NCBI RefSeq assembly: GCF_900129355.1
Contig: NZ_FQVL01000001.1
Coordinates: 759,753 to 823,752 of the forward strand
Length of the DNA stretch: 64,000 bases
Origin: Seinonella peptonophila
Lineage (GTDB): Bacteria; Bacillota; Bacilli; Thermoactinomycetales; Thermoactinomycetaceae
Direction of reading: 5' to 3'
In this document: positions 1 to 9,237 of the stretch, one piece after another
Numbering within the stretch: position 1 is the stretch's first letter
Layout of the letters: each line of letters opens with the position of its first letter
Translations under genes and position numbers: made by a program
Notes under the pieces: model-generated
Told to the model about the DNA's origin: nothing
The model's database searches: none
The model's input: the letters and a program-made list of their open reading frames with translations, nothing else

Positions 1-2
1 AA

Positions 3-875
3 CTTTCAGAGCGATTTGAGGTTTCATTACGAACGATCTATCGTGATATAGAAGCGATCAATCAAGCAGGAATTCCTATTATTTCTTATGCTGGCAAAAA
101 TGGAGGCTTTGAAATAATGGAGCACTACAAATTAGATCGACAACAGTTATCTTTAAAGGAAATGATCTCCATGATGACCGCACTTCAAGGATTTCATACC
201 ATGCTTGGTGATGACACAGTAAAATTACTTATAGAAAAAATACAGTCGCTAATTGACAAAGATAAACAAACTCAACTCAAAAAACACTCTGAACAAATAA
301 ATATAGACTTTAATCCTTGGAGAATAAACGACGGAGCACAAGAAAAGCTGCAACAATTACGACTTGCCATTGATAATAAACAACAGATTCAATTTATGTA
401 CACGAATTTACAGGGTCAGGATCGTTTCCGTACTGTCGAACCCTTTGCTGTAGTTTTAAAAGGTTTTGCTTGGTATGTATACGGTTATTGTACACAGCAA
501 AAAGATTTTCGTATTTTTCGTTTGTCACGTTTGACCAATTTGCGAACAACAGACCAAACATTTACCAGACAAGCTGTGAGCATTGAAGAAATAGAAGCAA
601 GATGGGGACGTCTACAGGCTAATACTCAGCTCAAACTGTTATTTCAGCCAACAATAAAGGCACGAGTATTTGACTATTTTCTACCAAAAGAGATTGAAGT
701 ACAAAAAGATGGCACATTGCTTGTGACCACAAAATACCATGAGGATAATTGGGTATATAACATGATTTTAAGTTTTGGGGCTGAAGTTCTTGTATTGGAA
801 CCAGAAAATGTAAGATCTATCATAGAAAAGCGTGTACGAAAAATCATTCAACTTTATGAATCACATGCAAAATAG
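3..875 (+). CDS. YafY-type transcriptional regulator with WYL domain (5' end cut off)
   Basis: The open frame runs in from the left edge, so the true start is outside the window. The first visible residues (SERFEVSLRTIYRDIEAIN) are the recognition part of a DeoR-like winged helix, with the usual 'GG' wing after it. A WYL domain follows from about codon 115 (motif WYVYGYC) and a C-terminal WCX-like extension ends the protein. About 290 codons are visible, close to the usual 300-320. Such proteins are cytoplasmic DNA-binding regulators whose WYL domain senses a ligand; the target here cannot be read. A hairpin follows downstream. Confidence 0.85.
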   Translation, partial: LSERFEVSLRTIYRDIEAINQAGIPIISYAGKNGGFEIMEHYKLDRQQLSLKEMISMMTALQGFHTMLGDDTVKLLIEKIQSLIDKDKQTQLKKHSEQINIDFNPWRINDGAQEKLQQLRLAIDNKQQIQFMYTNLQGQDRFRTVEPFAVVLKGFAWYVYGYCTQQKDFRIFRLSRLTNLRTTDQTFTRQAVSIEEIEARWGRLQANTQLKLLFQPTIKARVFDYFLPKEIEVQKDGTLLVTTKYHEDNWVYNMILSFGAEVLVLEPENVRSIIEKRVRKIIQLYESHAK

Positions 876-962
876 TGACAACCAATTCCCTACAATAACC
901 TCCTTCTTGTGTTATAAAAATATTAACAAGATAAACCAAATCATCTGACCTTAATCGATTCG

Positions 963-1004
963 AATAGCCAAACTCTCCATTTAAGAAGGGAATTTGGCTA
1001 TTTT
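963..1004. terminator. Bidirectional hairpin terminator
   Basis: AATAGCCAAA pairs with TTTGGCTATT around a 20-nt loop. It sits between the convergent WYL regulator and the DUF2269 gene and has A/T-rich flanks on both sides. Confidence 0.6.
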
Positions 1005-1041
1005 CACTATTTATCGATTCTTTAGGTCACCTTTTAATTGC

Positions 1042-1529
1042 TCAAGATTTTTGTGGTTTTTTTACTTTTCCCCAAGGCTTCAGGTATGATATTACAACCA
1101 AACTGATCAATACGCACAAGCTAAATATTAAACTGACTAACAGTGCTGTTCTATTTTCAAGATAAATCGGTGAATGTAACGGATTGATACCGGGAGGAAA
1201 AATTCCCTCTAAGCTGGCATGAATCCACTTACGAATAAATATACCTCCGAACAAAATCGCAAAAATATTTCCTATCGATTTTGTAATGACCCAATAGTAA
1301 TTCGCAAAGCCCCAATGTGTTCGTACAGCTAGCCAGATACCTGTGATCAGACACCCCAAAGCTCCAGGAATGATCAAAAACCAGTCAAACTTTCCAGCAA
1401 ATGCATGTGCGGCATATAGTAAACTATGATTTGTAGTGATCCCGTGATAAAAATAGGTCCTATGATGCCTGAAAAATATATGATGACAAATAAGATATGT
1501 GCAATTAACCAACCTTTCTTTTGATTCAT
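1042..1529 (-). pseudogene. DUF2269-like membrane protein gene, frameshifted
   Basis: Two overlapping frames together make one protein. The N-terminal part (MNQKKGWLIAHILFVIIYF...) is in one frame and the rest (TTNHSLLYAAHAFAGKFDW...) in the next, with the break near 1430. Four hydrophobic segments, the early Gly-rich helix and the length (about 160 aa) fit the DUF2269 family of small integral membrane proteins. It lies just downstream of the multicopper oxidase on the same strand. A single-base change would restore the frame, so either a sequencing error or recent inactivation is possible. Confidence 0.6.
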
Positions 1530-1651
1530 GTTTAGCTTCTTTGATCGTTTTGTACGCCAATTACCAAACTTCACAAGAAAAATCACTAAGATCGCTACTG
1601 TAATAATAGTTTTCCAAAAATTGCCCCAAGTTCTTTAGCCAATATCATCAT
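1530..1651 (-). pseudogene. Possible small single-helix membrane ORF, frame broken
   Basis: Between the multicopper oxidase and the DUF2269 gene a good AGGAG site precedes a start (ATG at 1651, or TTG nine bases after the site). The frame AKELGAIFGKLLLQ stops early, but the next frame continues as FWKTIITVAILVIFLVKFGNW, a convincing membrane helix with a basic tail. This looks like a short membrane-protein gene with a frameshift in the GGGGCAATTTTT stretch. Weak evidence. Confidence 0.3.
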
Positions 1652-1666
1652 CTCCTAGGCGAGTTT

Positions 1667-3787
1667 TTAATCAGGTATATTGCCAGACTTTGTACCTACT
1701 TCGAAGGAAGGCATTACATTGTCATACATGAGATGTAAGGTCATCCCAACTGCTGCATGATCAAGATTATGACAATGATCCATCCACATACCTGGGTTGT
1801 CCGCGATAAAGGCCACCTCATAAGTCTCTCCCATCTGTACATTAAGTGTGTCAGTTTGCCAGGGTGTTCTTACTTTCTGTCCATTTTTCTTTAAGACAGT
1901 CATATGATGACCATGCAAATGCATAGGATGTTCAGTTAAACTTCGATTAACAAATGTTACTTTTACTAGATCTCCTTGTTTCACAACAAATGTCGGTGTT
2001 TTGGGATAAACCTCTCCATTGATTGTCCATAGATAATTTAGTTTCCCATCATAAAATCCCATCCGATTGCCCATGATCATATAAAATTCTCGATCAAATT
2101 TCTGTGTTTTTGTCAATTTGTTTTGAACACTTGTACCATATTCAGCTGGATCAAATATCTTTTTTTCAGACTTAGAGTCGGATTTAACTTGTTTGAATCC
2201 GGTATCAAACAGTAGACTGGGCGTATTGGTAATTGGTTCATCCCCATCTTGAAACTTACTCATTCCAAGTTGGACGGGATGTTTGGGCATGATAAAGGTT
2301 AGATCATATCTTCCTCCCGCGGCTATTTGTAGAGATGTATGGGAAGGTAATCGTTCAGGTTTTTTGATTGGAATGCCATCAATACTTGTTACTTGAAAAT
2401 CAGCACCACTAAGAAAGTACTTGCGAGATAGATTATCACCATTTATCACACGAACTCTAATTTTTTGACCTGGTTTCACATGTTTTTTCTGTTCTTGATC
2501 ATCATTACCAAACGCCATGATGGCCTTATTTCCAATACGCCAACGATGATTGATTACGGTTGCGTCCACATCATAAGGATGAACTTCTTCTTTGGGTTCC
2601 ACGATGAATGAACCAAATAGACCCTTCTTCACCTGTTCTGCTGCTTGCTGATGTGAATGAAACCAATAAGTTCCTATTTGATTGGCACGAAATTTGTAGA
2701 TAAAGGTTCCACCAGGTTTTACGACATTTTGAGTCATGCCTGGGACACCATCCATTGCATTTGGCACATTATAGCCATGCCAATGAATCGTAACGCCTTT
2801 GGTAATATCGCGATTAATCAACTTTATTTCAATCATCTCCCCTTCTTTCACATGTAGCTGGGGAGCGATTTGCCCGTTATATGTCCAAGCGTTTATTTTT
2901 TTTCCAGACTGTAGAACGATTGTTTTTTGTTGTGCAACAAGGGTGAATTTTTTATCAGCAGGAGCTCTTGTTTCCCCTTGTAAATTCTTTACTTCTACCA
3001 TGCTATTATGAATTTGAGGGCTGTGATGCATCATATTCCCTTGCATGGTCTGACTTCCTCCACCTTCATCTAAATTGTCGTGGTTCATCATATCCGAGGA
3101 AGGGGGCAATTTTGAGGTATTGATTCCGATTTGTACATTAACAACAAAGATTGAAATCAATAATAAGATCATCATTCCGATTATGGAAAAGGACTTTATC
3201 CATCTTTTCCATCCCGTTAGCCATATATCTTGCCCTTCCTTTGCACGCTCATATTTTCGTATGATAAAGAAAGAAGGAATAAAGAGTAGTAATAGTAAAA
3301 TAAGTGGCCAGGATAATGCTTCTAAGAGGCTTGGATCAATAGGCTGAGCAAAAAGTTGTAAGTAGAAATTTAATCCGGATGATAACATTGCAGCCAAAAA
3401 AGGAATGATCAACTTTGGGTTACTCGCTTTGATCTTTGTATCTACCGAGAGTTTACCCTGATGATTTCCAGTCAACTGCCTAAGTTGCGGGAGGGCCAAC
3501 ATTAGTACAGGTAAGTTGCCTAGTAGAACAAGAGGAACGATCGCCTTGACAATTCCTTCCACAAATATCCATCCATTAAAAATCCATGTACCAACAATTA
3601 GCAATAGCCATAGAACACCAATAGATATCGATAAAATACTCGTCCAATAAACGATCCTACTTTTTATTTTTAGATTTCTATTACGTTTAGTAAAAGGTAA
3701 ACTGTTGACAAGAAAAATTGTTGCAACCCAAAGCAGCGACATCATGATAGGAATAACAATACTTAGACCGTTTAAAACAACTGACAC
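1667..3787 (-). CDS. Membrane-fused multicopper oxidase
   Basis: The 706-residue protein has six or so hydrophobic helices in its first 220 residues, then a Met/His-rich linker and a complete two-step cupredoxin oxidase. All four copper motifs are visible: HWHG (H335/H337), HSH (H377/H379), HPMHLHGH (from H620) and HCHxxxHxxxGM (H671/C672/H673). The catalytic domain should lie outside the membrane and oxidise Cu(I) or phenolic substrates with O2; a copper-detoxification role is inferred. The start is GTG at 3787 behind GAGGGGG. It is divergent from a two-component system 94 bp away, which may control it. Confidence 0.9.
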   Translation of the reverse strand: MSVVLNGLSIVIPIMMSLLWVATIFLVNSLPFTKRNRNLKIKSRIVYWTSILSISIGVLWLLLIVGTWIFNGWIFVEGIVKAIVPLVLLGNLPVLMLALPQLRQLTGNHQGKLSVDTKIKASNPKLIIPFLAAMLSSGLNFYLQLFAQPIDPSLLEALSWPLILLLLLFIPSFFIIRKYERAKEGQDIWLTGWKRWIKSFSIIGMMILLLISIFVVNVQIGINTSKLPPSSDMMNHDNLDEGGGSQTMQGNMMHHSPQIHNSMVEVKNLQGETRAPADKKFTLVAQQKTIVLQSGKKINAWTYNGQIAPQLHVKEGEMIEIKLINRDITKGVTIHWHGYNVPNAMDGVPGMTQNVVKPGGTFIYKFRANQIGTYWFHSHQQAAEQVKKGLFGSFIVEPKEEVHPYDVDATVINHRWRIGNKAIMAFGNDDQEQKKHVKPGQKIRVRVINGDNLSRKYFLSGADFQVTSIDGIPIKKPERLPSHTSLQIAAGGRYDLTFIMPKHPVQLGMSKFQDGDEPITNTPSLLFDTGFKQVKSDSKSEKKIFDPAEYGTSVQNKLTKTQKFDREFYMIMGNRMGFYDGKLNYLWTINGEVYPKTPTFVVKQGDLVKVTFVNRSLTEHPMHLHGHHMTVLKKNGQKVRTPWQTDTLNVQMGETYEVAFIADNPGMWMDHCHNLDHAAVGMTLHLMYDNVMPSFEVGTKSGNIPD

Positions 3788-3880
3788 ATTTTTGCCCCCT
3801 CATACTGTGATTGATAAGTATGAAGTTAACAAGAAAAGTTTGTGATCTGGTGATGATCTTTTGCAAAGGTGTTGATAAAG

Positions 3881-4573
3881 ATGACAAAAATTTTAGTCGT
3901 AGAAGATGAAGAAAAAATTGCTGCAATCATTGAAGAGTTTTTGATTGGAGAAGGCTTTCAAGTTATTACTGCTGAAGATGGACCAACAGCACTCCAATTG
4001 GCTGCTAAAACAAAACCTACTATAGTCCTACTCGATTGGATGTTGCCTGGGTTAAATGGAATAGAAGTGTGTAGAAAGTTGCGAGAAATGGGGAATTTGG
4101 GGATTATCATGCTTACAGCCAAAGCAGAGGAAACAGATAAAATTATTGGTTTAGGCGTTGGTGCCGATGATTATATGACAAAACCGTTTAGTTTACGAGA
4201 ACTAGCAGCACGAATCCAATCTTTATTACGTCGTCTAACTCCAATAAATGCAGTGGTGCAATCTGAGCAACGAAACTTTGGCCCTTTGCAAATCATACCT
4301 ATGTCGCACCGCGTTCTTTTACATAATCAAGAGCTTACTTTGACACCAACAGAATATAAAATTCTTGATTTGCTTAGTTCTACGCCTGATCAAGTTTATA
4401 GTCGTGAACAACTATTACAAAGTGTTTTTCAAGATGAAGAAATCCTTGATATTCGCACGATTGATGCTCATATCAGCCGATTACGTAGAAAATTAAATAA
4501 AGACTCCACCACCCAATATATTCAAACTGTCTATGGCTTTGGCTACCGCTTTGGTGTAAACAATGAAAATTAA
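3881..4573 (+). CDS. OmpR-family response regulator
   Basis: The receiver domain (residues 1-120) has the acidic pocket E8/D9, phosphoacceptor D52 (VLLDWMLPG), the conserved T/S region (MLTAKAE) and K of TKPF. A winged-helix output domain follows (LTPTEYKILDLL ... IRTIDAHISRLRRKL ... YGFGYRF). ATG 3881 is preferred over upstream GTG/TTG codons because it follows AAAGG at 11 bases and begins at the canonical MTKILVVEDE. The stop overlaps the kinase start by 11 bp. The divergent multicopper oxidase is a plausible target, by position only. Confidence 0.92.
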   Translation: MTKILVVEDEEKIAAIIEEFLIGEGFQVITAEDGPTALQLAAKTKPTIVLLDWMLPGLNGIEVCRKLREMGNLGIIMLTAKAEETDKIIGLGVGADDYMTKPFSLRELAARIQSLLRRLTPINAVVQSEQRNFGPLQIIPMSHRVLLHNQELTLTPTEYKILDLLSSTPDQVYSREQLLQSVFQDEEILDIRTIDAHISRLRRKLNKDSTTQYIQTVYGFGYRFGVNNEN

Positions 4574-5867
4574 ATATAAACTGATCACCGCTATGACAAG
4601 TGTGGTGATTATCATGATGTTGTTATTTATCTTTCTAATTCAAATTCAATTCTTTATCTCCCGTGACCTTGCTTATTACACAAATAAAAAACAGTTGGAC
4701 CAAATTGAACAGACCTTTATTCACTACTATCAAAAAAAGCACACTTGGAGTCACATTACAAAGCAGAAAAAGCCGACAACTCTTCCCTTTGTACTGATGG
4801 ATCCACATGGCAAGGTGCTGTGGAAATCAGCAGATGAACAAACAAGCACCATAGTCGATGCTTCATTTCCACTCATTCTAAAAAGTAATAAAAACGAAAT
4901 TGGTCACCTCTATGTTATGACCCCAAGACAATATCAAGTCTATATCATTAAAAATACCTGGAATAAGTATATGTATGGTGTGGTGGGCCTAGCTTCCCTT
5001 TTAGGCATTGTATTTGCTTTTCTACTTATTTTATTGATTTCAGGTACACTCACCCGACCAATTCGAACCATTACACAAAAGATTCGTTCTTTTGAGAGTG
5101 GTGATATGGATGTTGACTTTGAGATAGGACGCAAAGATGAGTTTAATGAGATTGGACATGCTTTGGCAAGTATGAAACAAAAACTTGAACGTACTGAAGA
5201 AGCTCGAAAAACATTGGTTTCTAATGTAGCCCATGAATTAAAGACACCTTTGATGGTGATTCATGGAGAGATCGAACTGCTGCATATTCAGCAAAAAACG
5301 ATCACTGATGCAAAGTATGAATCGATATCGGAAGAAATTCAACGCTTAACTAAAATCATTCACGACATTTTACATCTATCCAAAGTAGAGGCTCAACAGG
5401 AGATCTTATCCAGAAAATGGTTTCCATTAGCCGATCTACTAGCCAAGCTAGAGAACAAGACAGCACATTTATTTCATCAATCCCGAGCAATCTTACTCTA
5501 CCCAGAAACAGATCAACAGATCTATGCAGATGAAGATAAGTTGTTACAAATACTCTACAACTTGGTGCAAAATGCGTTGATTCATGGGCAAACGACATCT
5601 ACTGTGACAATTAGCATCAAAACGACAGCTACAGAGACGATATTATCTGTCGCTGATGATGGTCAGGGAATGAATGACAAAGACCGCATTTTTTTATTTG
5701 AACGCTTCTATCGTGGAGATAAATCGAGAAGTAGAAAAACCGGGGGATCTGGCATTGGTCTATCCATTGTTAAAGCTTATGTTGAAATGCATGGCGGGTC
5801 CATCGATATACAGAGCAAAGAAGGGCAGGGAACTATTTTTCACCTTAAAATGCCAAATTCATCATAA
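4563..5867 (+). CDS. Sensor histidine kinase, HAMP type
   Basis: 434 residues: TM1 at about 9-28, an extracellular sensor of about 105 residues, TM2 at about 138-160, a HAMP domain to about 213, HisKA with H224 (NVAHELKTP), then an HATPase with N-box (NLVQNALIHG), G1 (DDGQGM), F box and G2 (GGSGIGLSIV). It is translationally coupled to the preceding response regulator and would phosphorylate it. The sensor region shows no recognisable metal-binding cluster, so copper sensing is only suggested by the neighbouring oxidase. Confidence 0.92.
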   Translation: MKIKYKLITAMTSVVIIMMLLFIFLIQIQFFISRDLAYYTNKKQLDQIEQTFIHYYQKKHTWSHITKQKKPTTLPFVLMDPHGKVLWKSADEQTSTIVDASFPLILKSNKNEIGHLYVMTPRQYQVYIIKNTWNKYMYGVVGLASLLGIVFAFLLILLISGTLTRPIRTITQKIRSFESGDMDVDFEIGRKDEFNEIGHALASMKQKLERTEEARKTLVSNVAHELKTPLMVIHGEIELLHIQQKTITDAKYESISEEIQRLTKIIHDILHLSKVEAQQEILSRKWFPLADLLAKLENKTAHLFHQSRAILLYPETDQQIYADEDKLLQILYNLVQNALIHGQTTSTVTISIKTTATETILSVADDGQGMNDKDRIFLFERFYRGDKSRSRKTGGSGIGLSIVKAYVEMHGGSIDIQSKEGQGTIFHLKMPNSS

Positions 5868-5915
5868 TCAAACGAGCTGCTGAATAGCTGTTGGTGGTTT
5901 ATCTAGGATAGAGCA

Positions 5916-5940
5916 AAGCTGGTGACTAATTCACCAGCTT
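5916..5940. terminator. Hairpin between convergent genes
   Basis: AAGCTGGTGA and TCACCAGCTT form a perfect 10-bp stem with a 5-base loop between the kinase stop and the stop of the converging PheC-like gene. The T-tract is short, so it may work in both directions. Confidence 0.6.
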
Positions 5941-5966
5941 ATTAAACACTTCTGCTTTCAAAAAGA

Positions 5967-6788
5967 CTAATTAATCCATTTCTTTTCTAAAGCTTTAAAC
6001 TGTCCATGTAACTGCATCTCTTCCATCCAGAGATTAATCCAGTTCTGGTAATCTACATCACTACGGTTGATCAGATATCCTTTTTGATGAAGATTAAACG
6101 GATTTTCGGTCAAGATCGCCAGTAGTTTATCATTTTGCTTTGCATAATATCGAGCTTCTGTACTATCGGTGATCATAACATCCACTTTACCTTCAGCCAC
6201 CATATTCGGTATTTCCAGGTTATTTTGAACCAATACGATCTCTGCTTTCTTTAAATTTTCACGAACAAACTTTTCATTGGTTCCACCAGGATTTACTCCA
6301 ATTTTTACGCCTTGCTGATCAATATCTGCTAGGCTTTTAAAACGATCTTGATCTGCTTTACGGATTAATGGGGATTTTCCATCCTTAATATATGGAAGTG
6401 TAAGATGAGCTGTTTTTTCCCGCTCTAATGTTCGAGTGATTCCTCCCATAGCAATATCAAATTTATTTGCTTTTAGATCAGACATTAATGTCGGCCAAGT
6501 CGTTTTTACAAATTTCACTTTTACACCTAAATCTTTTGCTAACATTTTTGCCGCATCGATATCATAACCTTCATATTCTTTGGTTTGCGGGTTCAAATAT
6601 GTAAATGGCTTATAGTCACCTGTTGTTCCTACTCGAATCACACCTTGATCTACGATCAAATCCAGACGTGACATTTTTTTAATGGGTTGAGCATCCCCTT
6701 TTTGAATATAAGATCCTGTTACAAATCCTGTAATCAATAAAACCAAAGTTAACATAAAAATCGCTAAACGCTTCTGCAAAAGACTCAC
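5967..6788 (-). CDS. Exported PheC-like (cyclohexadienyl dehydratase-like) solute-binding-fold protein
   Basis: 273 residues: one N-terminal hydrophobic segment (about 8-26) that is a signal peptide or anchor without a lipobox, then a type-2 solute-binding fold. From memory the body matches Pseudomonas PheC closely: LDLIVDQGVIRVGTTGDYKPFTY, TWPTLMSDL, FDIAMGGI, IDQQGV, NPGGTNEKF, NLKKA and VMITDSTEARY. PheC enzymes make phenylpyruvate from prephenate or phenylalanine from arogenate outside the cytoplasm. No permease or ATPase is adjacent, which favours an enzyme over a transporter subunit. GTG 6788 touches the AAGGAG site; TTG three codons on has better spacing. Confidence 0.75.
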   Translation of the reverse strand: MSLLQKRLAIFMLTLVLLITGFVTGSYIQKGDAQPIKKMSRLDLIVDQGVIRVGTTGDYKPFTYLNPQTKEYEGYDIDAAKMLAKDLGVKVKFVKTTWPTLMSDLKANKFDIAMGGITRTLEREKTAHLTLPYIKDGKSPLIRKADQDRFKSLADIDQQGVKIGVNPGGTNEKFVRENLKKAEIVLVQNNLEIPNMVAEGKVDVMITDSTEARYYAKQNDKLLAILTENPFNLHQKGYLINRSDVDYQNWINLWMEEMQLHGQFKALEKKWIN

Positions 6789-7241
6789 GCTCCTTCTATC
6801 TTTTGATATTCATTATGTATCACAACCTCAAATTTAAATGATTGCGAGTGTTAACATCTATTTAATATAATTTATATTTTAATAATTATATATCGCCATA
6901 CACATTTCATAAAACATGTAAAATATCCCAATCTTAGTAGATTGATGACTATTTATCCGATTGCCATTTACTAAATAAATTCTCTACGCTTTCCTTGACA
7001 CGAAGCTGCTCAAGCCTTCTTGAAATACTAGCTCCTTTTCATAACTCCCTAAGCTGATTCTTCTGAGTTGCTAAATCTATCATATAAAGGTTAGATCGGA
7101 TTCATACCTAACTTTAAATTCTTACATTACTAACATAATATCAGTCACAATAATAATTGTTTCTTATTTTATCCTGTTCATATTCAGTTCATATTGTCTT
7201 TCTATAATCCTTTCATACATTCTAGAAAGGAAAGTTATCAT
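6789..7241. other. Intergenic region with no intact gene
   Basis: This AT-rich stretch separates the divergent PheC-like and MFS genes. On the minus strand around 6957-7045 there is a short codon-like run (ISRRLEQLRVKESVENLF) behind AAAGGAG that ends in a stop, but it has no normal start. No clear promoter could be assigned. Confidence 0.4.
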
Positions 7242-8807
7242 ATGGATACATCTATTAAAACTGACTCAATAAAGTCAGAGAAGAATCATCGATTTTTGAT
7301 TATGTTTGGTCTGATTCTTGGCATGATTTTCTCAGAATTGGATGAAACCGTGGTTAATACGGCTCTACCAACCATCATTAAAGATTTGGGAGGATTATCA
7401 TTATATGGATGGGTTGGAGGCATCTATATGTTAGCGATGTCTTCTTTTATGCCGATTCTAGGAAAACTTGCCGATTTATATGGGCGAAAAAAAGTATATT
7501 TAATAGCGATGGGCTTATTTATCGGAGGATCAATGGTCTGTGGATTTGCAAACTCAATGACATGGCTTTTGATTGGACGTTGCATTCAAGGTATTGGCGC
7601 TGGAGGACTGATGCCACTTGCAATGACAATTTCAAGCGATTTATTCCCGATCGAGCAACGGGCAAAATTACAAGGATTTATGGGACCGATCATGTTTATC
7701 CCCATGTTAGCAGGTCCGTTTATGGGTGGTTTTTTTGTTGATCAACTGAATTGGCATTGGATCTTCTTTATCAATATTCCAGTAGGTTTATTAGCGGCTG
7801 CATTTCTTGCTTTCGGTTTAAAAGAAAAGTTTCATTCCAAACGAGTTTCAATCGACTGGGCAGGAGCTTTTCTCCTGATGTCAACGATTGTCTCTTTCCT
7901 TATTGCTCCCGTATTGATCGAGAATGAGGGATATACTTGGGGCTCACCACTCATCATCGGGTTGCTATCACTCGGAACGGTCTTACTTGCCATATTTATC
8001 TGGGTCGAATCCAAGACAAAAGAGCCGATTATCCCACTACATCTGTTTAAAAATCGCAACATATGGGTTCTGTCAATTATCGTCTTTACAGTTGGGATTG
8101 GATTGATGGGGTCCTTTTCATCCTTTCCTTATTACGCCCAACATGTATTAGGACTCTCTCCAACCAGTGCTGGATATTTAACCATACCAATGATGGTTGG
8201 AGCAGTTATTTCTTCGATGATCTGTGGTTATCTCCTAACCAAAGTGCGTTATCGGGAATTGATGGCGATTGCTTTTATTATGCCAATCATCGGTTTTTAT
8301 CTATTTACGCAAATCAATCTGCATACAACAGTAATTCAATTAATTATCTATTTCGTTATTACAGGGCTTGGACTTGGAATCTTATTTGGAGGAGACAACC
8401 TAATCATTCAAGAATCAGTAGAAGACAAGCATAAAGGTGTGGCACTGGCTACTGTACCACTTTTTCAAACAATTGGAGCCACGGTTGGAGTAAGTATTTT
8501 TGGAAGCATATTATCGTCTACGCTCACTTCCAAATTACAATCGATTAGCCATGCCTTGCCAAAAGAGATTTTAGGAAACTTGCATAATTTTGCAACATCT
8601 GGTATCCCTGATCATCTTGCACCTCATCTTGTCAATTTGCTTAAAACAGCTTTTATTCAATCGTTCCAACATATCTATTTCTACGCGCTAATCTGCTCGA
8701 TTATCGCTTTTGTACTAACTTGGTTTTTGAAAAAAGAAGTATTGCTATCCAAAAATGATGATCAAAATTCCATTACGAATACTGATAAAAATGAACAAGC
8801 ATCCTAG
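7242..8807 (+). CDS. MFS drug:H+ antiporter, DHA2 (14-helix) family
   Basis: Fourteen predicted helices, the DHA2 motif LDETVVNTALPTI in helix 1, the loop 2-3 motif GKLADLYGRKKV and the antiporter motif C region GPFMGGFFVD. The start used here, ATG 7242, follows AAAGGAAAG at proper spacing and gives 521 residues; an upstream in-frame TTG lacks a site. It should sit in the cell membrane and export small toxic compounds using the proton gradient. A TetR gene lies downstream beyond a repeat and is a candidate regulator. Confidence 0.88.
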   Translation: MDTSIKTDSIKSEKNHRFLIMFGLILGMIFSELDETVVNTALPTIIKDLGGLSLYGWVGGIYMLAMSSFMPILGKLADLYGRKKVYLIAMGLFIGGSMVCGFANSMTWLLIGRCIQGIGAGGLMPLAMTISSDLFPIEQRAKLQGFMGPIMFIPMLAGPFMGGFFVDQLNWHWIFFINIPVGLLAAAFLAFGLKEKFHSKRVSIDWAGAFLLMSTIVSFLIAPVLIENEGYTWGSPLIIGLLSLGTVLLAIFIWVESKTKEPIIPLHLFKNRNIWVLSIIVFTVGIGLMGSFSSFPYYAQHVLGLSPTSAGYLTIPMMVGAVISSMICGYLLTKVRYRELMAIAFIMPIIGFYLFTQINLHTTVIQLIIYFVITGLGLGILFGGDNLIIQESVEDKHKGVALATVPLFQTIGATVGVSIFGSILSSTLTSKLQSISHALPKEILGNLHNFATSGIPDHLAPHLVNLLKTAFIQSFQHIYFYALICSIIAFVLTWFLKKEVLLSKNDDQNSITNTDKNEQAS

Positions 8808-8827
8808 AAAAAGCCCCGTCTTTGGGA

Positions 8828-9099
8828 GCCTCAGAGTGAAGTAAAACGAATGAGCGAGTGGAGAGGTGAACGGCAAAGCTCCATTGCGGGCGCAACTTAG
8901 CGGAATGGCAGCTGAAGCGGCATTTTCTCCTCGGCAAACTGGTCGAGTCTCCGCAGGCGAATGCCGGAGGAGATGAGTTTTGCCCGGCCGTGAAGGCTGA
9001 CAGAACGCGGACAGACCCACATCTTTGCTAGCCCAGGTCGGAGCGTCGCCGAGAACCCCGAACATGAGCCGCCAATCACGAGGCTTTATCTACAAGCTG
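8828..9099 (+). repeat. GC-rich dispersed repeat, copy A (full length)
   Basis: About 272 bp, far richer in GC than its surroundings and closely similar to 13253-13526 and, inverted, to 51020-51293. Shared blocks include GAGCGAGTGGAGAGGTG, GGGCGCAACTTAGCGGAATGG, AGTCTCCGCAGGC, GAGTTTTGCCC, GCTGACAGAACGCG, CGGAGCGTCGCCG and the tail TCTACAAGCTG. It contains self-complementary arms. It lies between the MFS and TetR genes. Reading frames inside it are not credible genes. Confidence 0.85.
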
Positions 9100-9202
9100 G
9101 GAGCTTCCCACTTAGCGGGCTTTAGTTTGATTATCCTGACTAAATAAAATATGTTCAACAAAACTTTCTCAATATCGAAACAAACGTTATGATTGCCTAC
9201 CA

Positions 9203-9230
9203 TTGACATTTACAACTCATCATTTAGTAT
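9203..9230 (+). promoter_or_regulatory. Sigma-A-like promoter of the TetR gene
   Basis: TTGACA at 9203-9208 and TAGTAT at 9225-9230 with a 16-base spacer. Transcription would start almost at the ATG at 9238, and no ribosome-binding site is visible before it. Confidence 0.55.
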
Positions 9231-9237
9231 TATGATT

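Noticed and set aside
7000-7040. A dispersed repeat based on CTGCTCAAGCCTTCT (also near 18830)
   Set aside because: Only 15 bases are identical and the flanks diverge quickly; chance or shared decayed coding sequence cannot be excluded.
8745-9079. Open frames inside the GC-rich repeats, similar between copies
   Set aside because: Frames agree only because the DNA repeats agree; they lack ribosome sites, differ in length and are interrupted in copy B.
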